A DNA stretch of 41,331 nucleotides from Chloroflexota bacterium (GTDB taxonomy: Bacteria > Chloroflexota > Limnocylindria > Limnocylindrales > CSP1-4): the NCBI GenBank assembly GCA_025358515.1, contig JANYJG010000056.1, positions 1 to 41,331 of the forward strand, given 5' to 3'. Position 1 is the first letter of the stretch. Every line of letters begins with the position of its first letter. The notes under the pieces are model-generated. The model was not told the origin of the DNA and did not search any database. It worked only from the letters and a program-made list of their open reading frames with translations. Both the position numbers and the translations under genes were made by a program. Shown in pieces: positions 39,084-41,331 of the stretch.

Positions 39084-39492
39084 TGTCGTTGCTCCTCCTC
39101 GGATGTCCGGTTGTTCCGCGGATCGACGCCGCCAAAGGCGCAGGCGTCGATCACGTGATCAACTTCAGACTTGGGCTTGACAAGGATCTAGTTCTCATCC
39201 GCAGCCGATTCCCCTCCCTGGGGAACCCTTCCACCGTTGTGGACGTCTATCGCGAATGATCGTCGGCGCTTGACACCTCCCACGATCCATCCCGGAGGCC
39301 GGCTCCATGGCGAAGGCCTGGAGTTATAGCCCCCCTCCGAGCTTGACCCGGAACAACGGTTTCAGTGACCTTGGCTTCCGCCCGATTGGGCCTGCAATAA
39401 ACACCGAACACAATCGGAACTGGGCGGGCGAACGCGAGGTCGTCGATTCCGGCGGGTGCTAAGTTCACGCTCCATTGGCGGGACGCCGGTCG

Positions 39493-39521
39493 ACAGTAGA
39501 TCACGTTTAGTAGCGTGTCAA
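39493..39521 (-). promoter_or_regulatory. Candidate importer-operon promoter with LacI half-site
   Basis: On the minus strand TTGACA (39521-39516) is followed after 17 nt by TACTGT (39498-39493). The spacer contains ACTAAACG (an ACTAAA half-site with a CG centre, within 39497-39512). The leader to the binding-protein start would be about 400 nt, which is unusually long. Confidence 0.4.
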
Positions 39522-39790
39522 GTGAAAGAAAGGCCTGGCGAGTTTAGTTCCACTGGCCAATTGAGCGTCTTTACGGCCCGTCTGGCTGGAACTGGCTGCC
39601 TGGCCGAGGCAATGCCCCCGGTTACGATCGGCTCAAGTTGTGAATGCGGCCCGGCCGCCCTCAATTGGCCTCTCACACGCTCATTCGGGGCCCAAAGGAC
39701 ACGTACAGGGAAACTCTTGGGGGCTATCTGTCGTGGCGAAGAAGCCCGAAGGTCAAGGCCTGGAAGGGCTGGAATAACCGACCACGCACG

Positions 39791-39828
39791 TTGACCTTCA
39801 CTTGAACCACTGATAGCATTGCTTTAGT
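39791..39828 (+). promoter_or_regulatory. Candidate promoter of the LacI remnant and GH130 gene
   Basis: TTGACC (39791-39796) and TAGCAT (39814-39819) are separated by 17 nt. TCACTTGA lies between them and TTTAGT, the complement of the ACTAAA core, at 39823-39828 next to the expected transcription start. Confidence 0.5.
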
Positions 39829-39853
39829 TGAGTACTTACGGGAGGAGGAGCGC

Positions 39854-40074
39854 TTGCCCACCAGAATTGGCCGGTCGATAAGGTCGGCATGGGATGGACT
39901 GCGGTAACACTCCTCTTGAACCGGCTGCAGCGCGGCCAAGGATCGGTAATTCAAACGCTCAGTAGGCCTCAACTTGTCGTGCGCGATTCGGTTCGCGACA
40001 TCGCGGCAGAGGTCGAACCGCGCCTAGTCAGGGCTGAGGCTTCAGCAACCGGAGGACAGGAATGGGCATCGTGA
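39854..40074 (+). pseudogene. Internally deleted LacI-family regulator
   Basis: A TTG at 39854 with a strong GGAGGAGGAG just upstream begins LPTRI, as a LacI gene would. From 39874, in another frame, the sequence reads VDKVGMGWTAVTLLLNRL and then IQTLSRPQLVVRDSVRD to a stop at 40074. That is a LacI C-terminus; the intact regulator at 32538-33608 has DKVGMGRIAVTLLAHRL and RPTLVQRESVR at the same place. Some 270-300 codons between are missing and the junction is out of frame, so no functional regulator can be made. The end overlaps the GH130 start by 13 bp, so translation of the remnant's message may still affect GH130. Confidence 0.75.
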
Positions 40075-41114
40075 TCCCGAGTGGGCAGGAGATATCAGAG
40101 CCGGCCGCCCCGCAGCGGGCTAACGGACTCGCGGTTGGACTCGGGCGTTTGCCTTCGATTCCATGGGAGCCACGTCCTGCGGGATCCCGCGCGACCATCT
40201 GGCGCTCGAGCCGCAATCCGATCATCCCTCGCGACCTCATAGAGCGCTCCAACAGCATCTTCAATTCGGCCGTGGTGCCGTTCGGCGATGGATTCGCAGG
40301 CGTCTTCCGCGTCGACGACACGACCCGTGAAATGAATCTCCACGCCGGCCACAGCGCCGACGGCATCAACTGGACGATTGAGCCCGCGACAATCCAATGG
40401 GCTGCGATCGACGGTCGGACCAGCGAGATTCAAGGGGTCTTCGAGCATGCCTACGACCCGAGGGTGACGTGGCTCGAGGACCGCTACTACGTGACCTGGT
40501 GCAACGGCTACCACGGTCCAACGATTGGCATCGGCTACACGTACGACTTCAAGACGTTCCACCAGCTCGAGAACGCCTTCCTGCCCTTCAACCGCAATGG
40601 CGTGCTCTTCCCGCGCCGGGTTAACGGGCAGTACCTGATGCTCAGCCGTCCGTCGGACAACGGCCACACTCCATTCGGTGACATCTTTGTCTCCGAGAGC
40701 CCGGACCTCATCCATTGGGGACGCCACCGCCACGTGATGGGCACGCGATCCTGGACCTGGGAATCGACCAAAATTGGTGCCGGGCCGACTCCCATTGAGA
40801 CGACCGAGGGCTGGCTGCTCTTCTACCATGGCGTGCTTACGTCGTGCAATGGATACGTGTATTCCTTCGGCGCGGCGTTGCTGGACCTGGACGAGCCGTG
40901 GAAGGTGATCGCGCGAAGCCGCGACTACCTGATCTCGCCTCAGATGCCCTACGAGCAGATCGGTGACGTCCCGAACGTCACCTTCCCATGCGCTGCATTG
41001 GTCGATGGGGCAACGGACCGCGTAACCATTTACTACGGCGCGGCCGACACGGTCACGTGCCTCGCCCACGGCTACCTGTCCGAGATCATCGACTTCGTCA
41101 AGGCGCGCAGCTAA
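40062..41114 (+). CDS. GH130 glycoside phosphorylase (beta-mannoside type)
   Basis: The 350-residue protein is a five-bladed-propeller GH130 enzyme. Landmarks are [47 protein letters not shown] and the pair [21 protein letters not shown]. These enzymes cleave beta-1,4- or beta-1,2-mannosidic bonds with phosphate, giving mannose-1-phosphate; the exact linkage cannot be told here. The ATG at 40062 follows GGAGGACAGGA. No signal peptide is present. Together with GH5 and CE7 it suggests cytoplasmic breakdown of acetylated manno-oligosaccharides. Confidence 0.9.
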   Translation: MGIVIPSGQEISEPAAPQRANGLAVGLGRLPSIPWEPRPAGSRATIWRSSRNPIIPRDLIERSNSIFNSAVVPFGDGFAGVFRVDDTTREMNLHAGHSADGINWTIEPATIQWAAIDGRTSEIQGVFEHAYDPRVTWLEDRYYVTWCNGYHGPTIGIGYTYDFKTFHQLENAFLPFNRNGVLFPRRVNGQYLMLSRPSDNGHTPFGDIFVSESPDLIHWGRHRHVMGTRSWTWESTKIGAGPTPIETTEGWLLFYHGVLTSCNGYVYSFGAALLDLDEPWKVIARSRDYLISPQMPYEQIGDVPNVTFPCAALVDGATDRVTIYYGAADTVTCLAHGYLSEIIDFVKARS

Positions 41115-41331
41115 ACGAGACTCGCTGGCGCGCCGGGCTTCACCGCCCTGGCGGCCTGTATCGGCGTCAGCAGGCCCACGCCCAACCTTTCGAGAGCGCC
41201 GAGGACGGCCTTCATCGACGCCGTCGCGCAGTCTATCCTGTGGAGCCGAATTAGGAAGCCACCAAGTGGATTGCCACACATCTTGTGAAGCGGCCGCGCG
41301 ATCCCCGCAGCCTCGTCGCCGCAGCAACCGA
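41115..41331. other. Window end, no gene recognised
   Basis: A plus-strand frame after the GH130 stop runs to about 41287 but has no ribosome-binding site or recognisable motif. No terminator with a T tract is visible. The next gene probably lies outside the window. Confidence 0.3.

Larger units (their letters stand above)
39084..39853. other. Long intergenic region of the glycan locus
   Basis: No intact gene is recognised in 770 nt between the binding-protein gene and the LacI remnant. It has a perfect 10-bp inverted repeat GATCGACGCC/GGCGTCGATC (39121-39152, 12-nt spacer), a 12-bp palindrome GATCACGTGATC (39149-39160), and candidate promoters in both directions. The 8-mers TCACGTGA (39151), TCAAGTGA (39518) and TCACTTGA (39798) differ only at the two central bases. 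Confidence 0.5.

Noticed and set aside
39456-39794. A 112-codon plus-strand frame in the glycan intergenic region
   Set aside because: It has no ribosome-binding site or recognisable motif and overlaps the candidate promoter of the importer operon.
40095-41327. A 410-codon minus-strand open frame opposite GH130
   Set aside because: It mirrors the GH130 gene, has no motif, and GH130 has a good ribosome-binding site and family signatures.

Overview
The window is a high-GC bacterial chromosome segment with frequent GTG and TTG starts and short or overlapping gene junctions. The glycine-rich zinc-ribbon protein, the anaerobic-type glycerol-3-phosphate dehydrogenase and the sugar loci suggest a soil or freshwater Chloroflexota (a Limnocylindria- or Ellin6529-like lineage). 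That assignment is an inference; there is no rRNA or other marker gene here to settle it.

Layout, left to right. (1) 1-80: the first codons of a minus-strand transposase cut by the window edge. (2) 294-641: a small zinc-ribbon protein with a clear terminator. (3) 886-3514: an MDR oxidoreductase and glutaminyl-tRNA synthetase. (4) 3640-14787, minus strand: a ten-gene glycerol and dihydroxyacetone operon in the order glpF-dhaK-dhaL-glpK-glpA-glpB-glpC-dhaM-ptsH-ptsI. Glycerol enters through GlpF, GlpK phosphorylates it and GlpABC oxidises it; dihydroxyacetone is phosphorylated by DhaKL, with phosphate passed from PEP through EI, HPr and DhaM, all encoded in the same operon. (5) 15195-15857: a divergent OmpR-type regulator whose receiver domain is mostly missing; it is the obvious candidate regulator of the operon. 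(6) 15876-24187: a ferritin/VIT1 iron protein of MbfA type, several secreted or anchored proteins, a (PAPK)n repeat protein, a frameshifted small membrane protein, a bacteriohemerythrin lacking one usual ligand, a YceI protein and a TerB-like protein. (7) 24188-24696: a non-coding stretch with a G-rich block and palindromic repeat copies, then a pair of ABC exporter half-transporters. (8) 28520-32263, minus strand: a lipoprotein, carbamate kinase, ornithine carbamoyltransferase and a cyclic-2,3-diphosphoglycerate-synthetase-like P-loop protein, the last three forming a tight operon. (9) 32538-41114: a beta-mannoside or related glycan locus with a LacI regulator, a GH5 glycosidase, a CE7 acetyl esterase, a sugar ABC importer (two permeases and a binding lipoprotein, no ATPase), an internally deleted second LacI gene and a GH130 phosphorylase.

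The points most worth a second look are the receiver-less regulator facing the self-contained DHA phosphorelay operon, the cDPG-synthetase-like/OTC/carbamate kinase operon without arginine deiminase, the LacI deletion remnant with ACTAAA elements shared between three promoters, the doubly frameshifted small gene, and the repeat-rich spacer before the exporter pair. No rRNA, tRNA or CRISPR array was seen.
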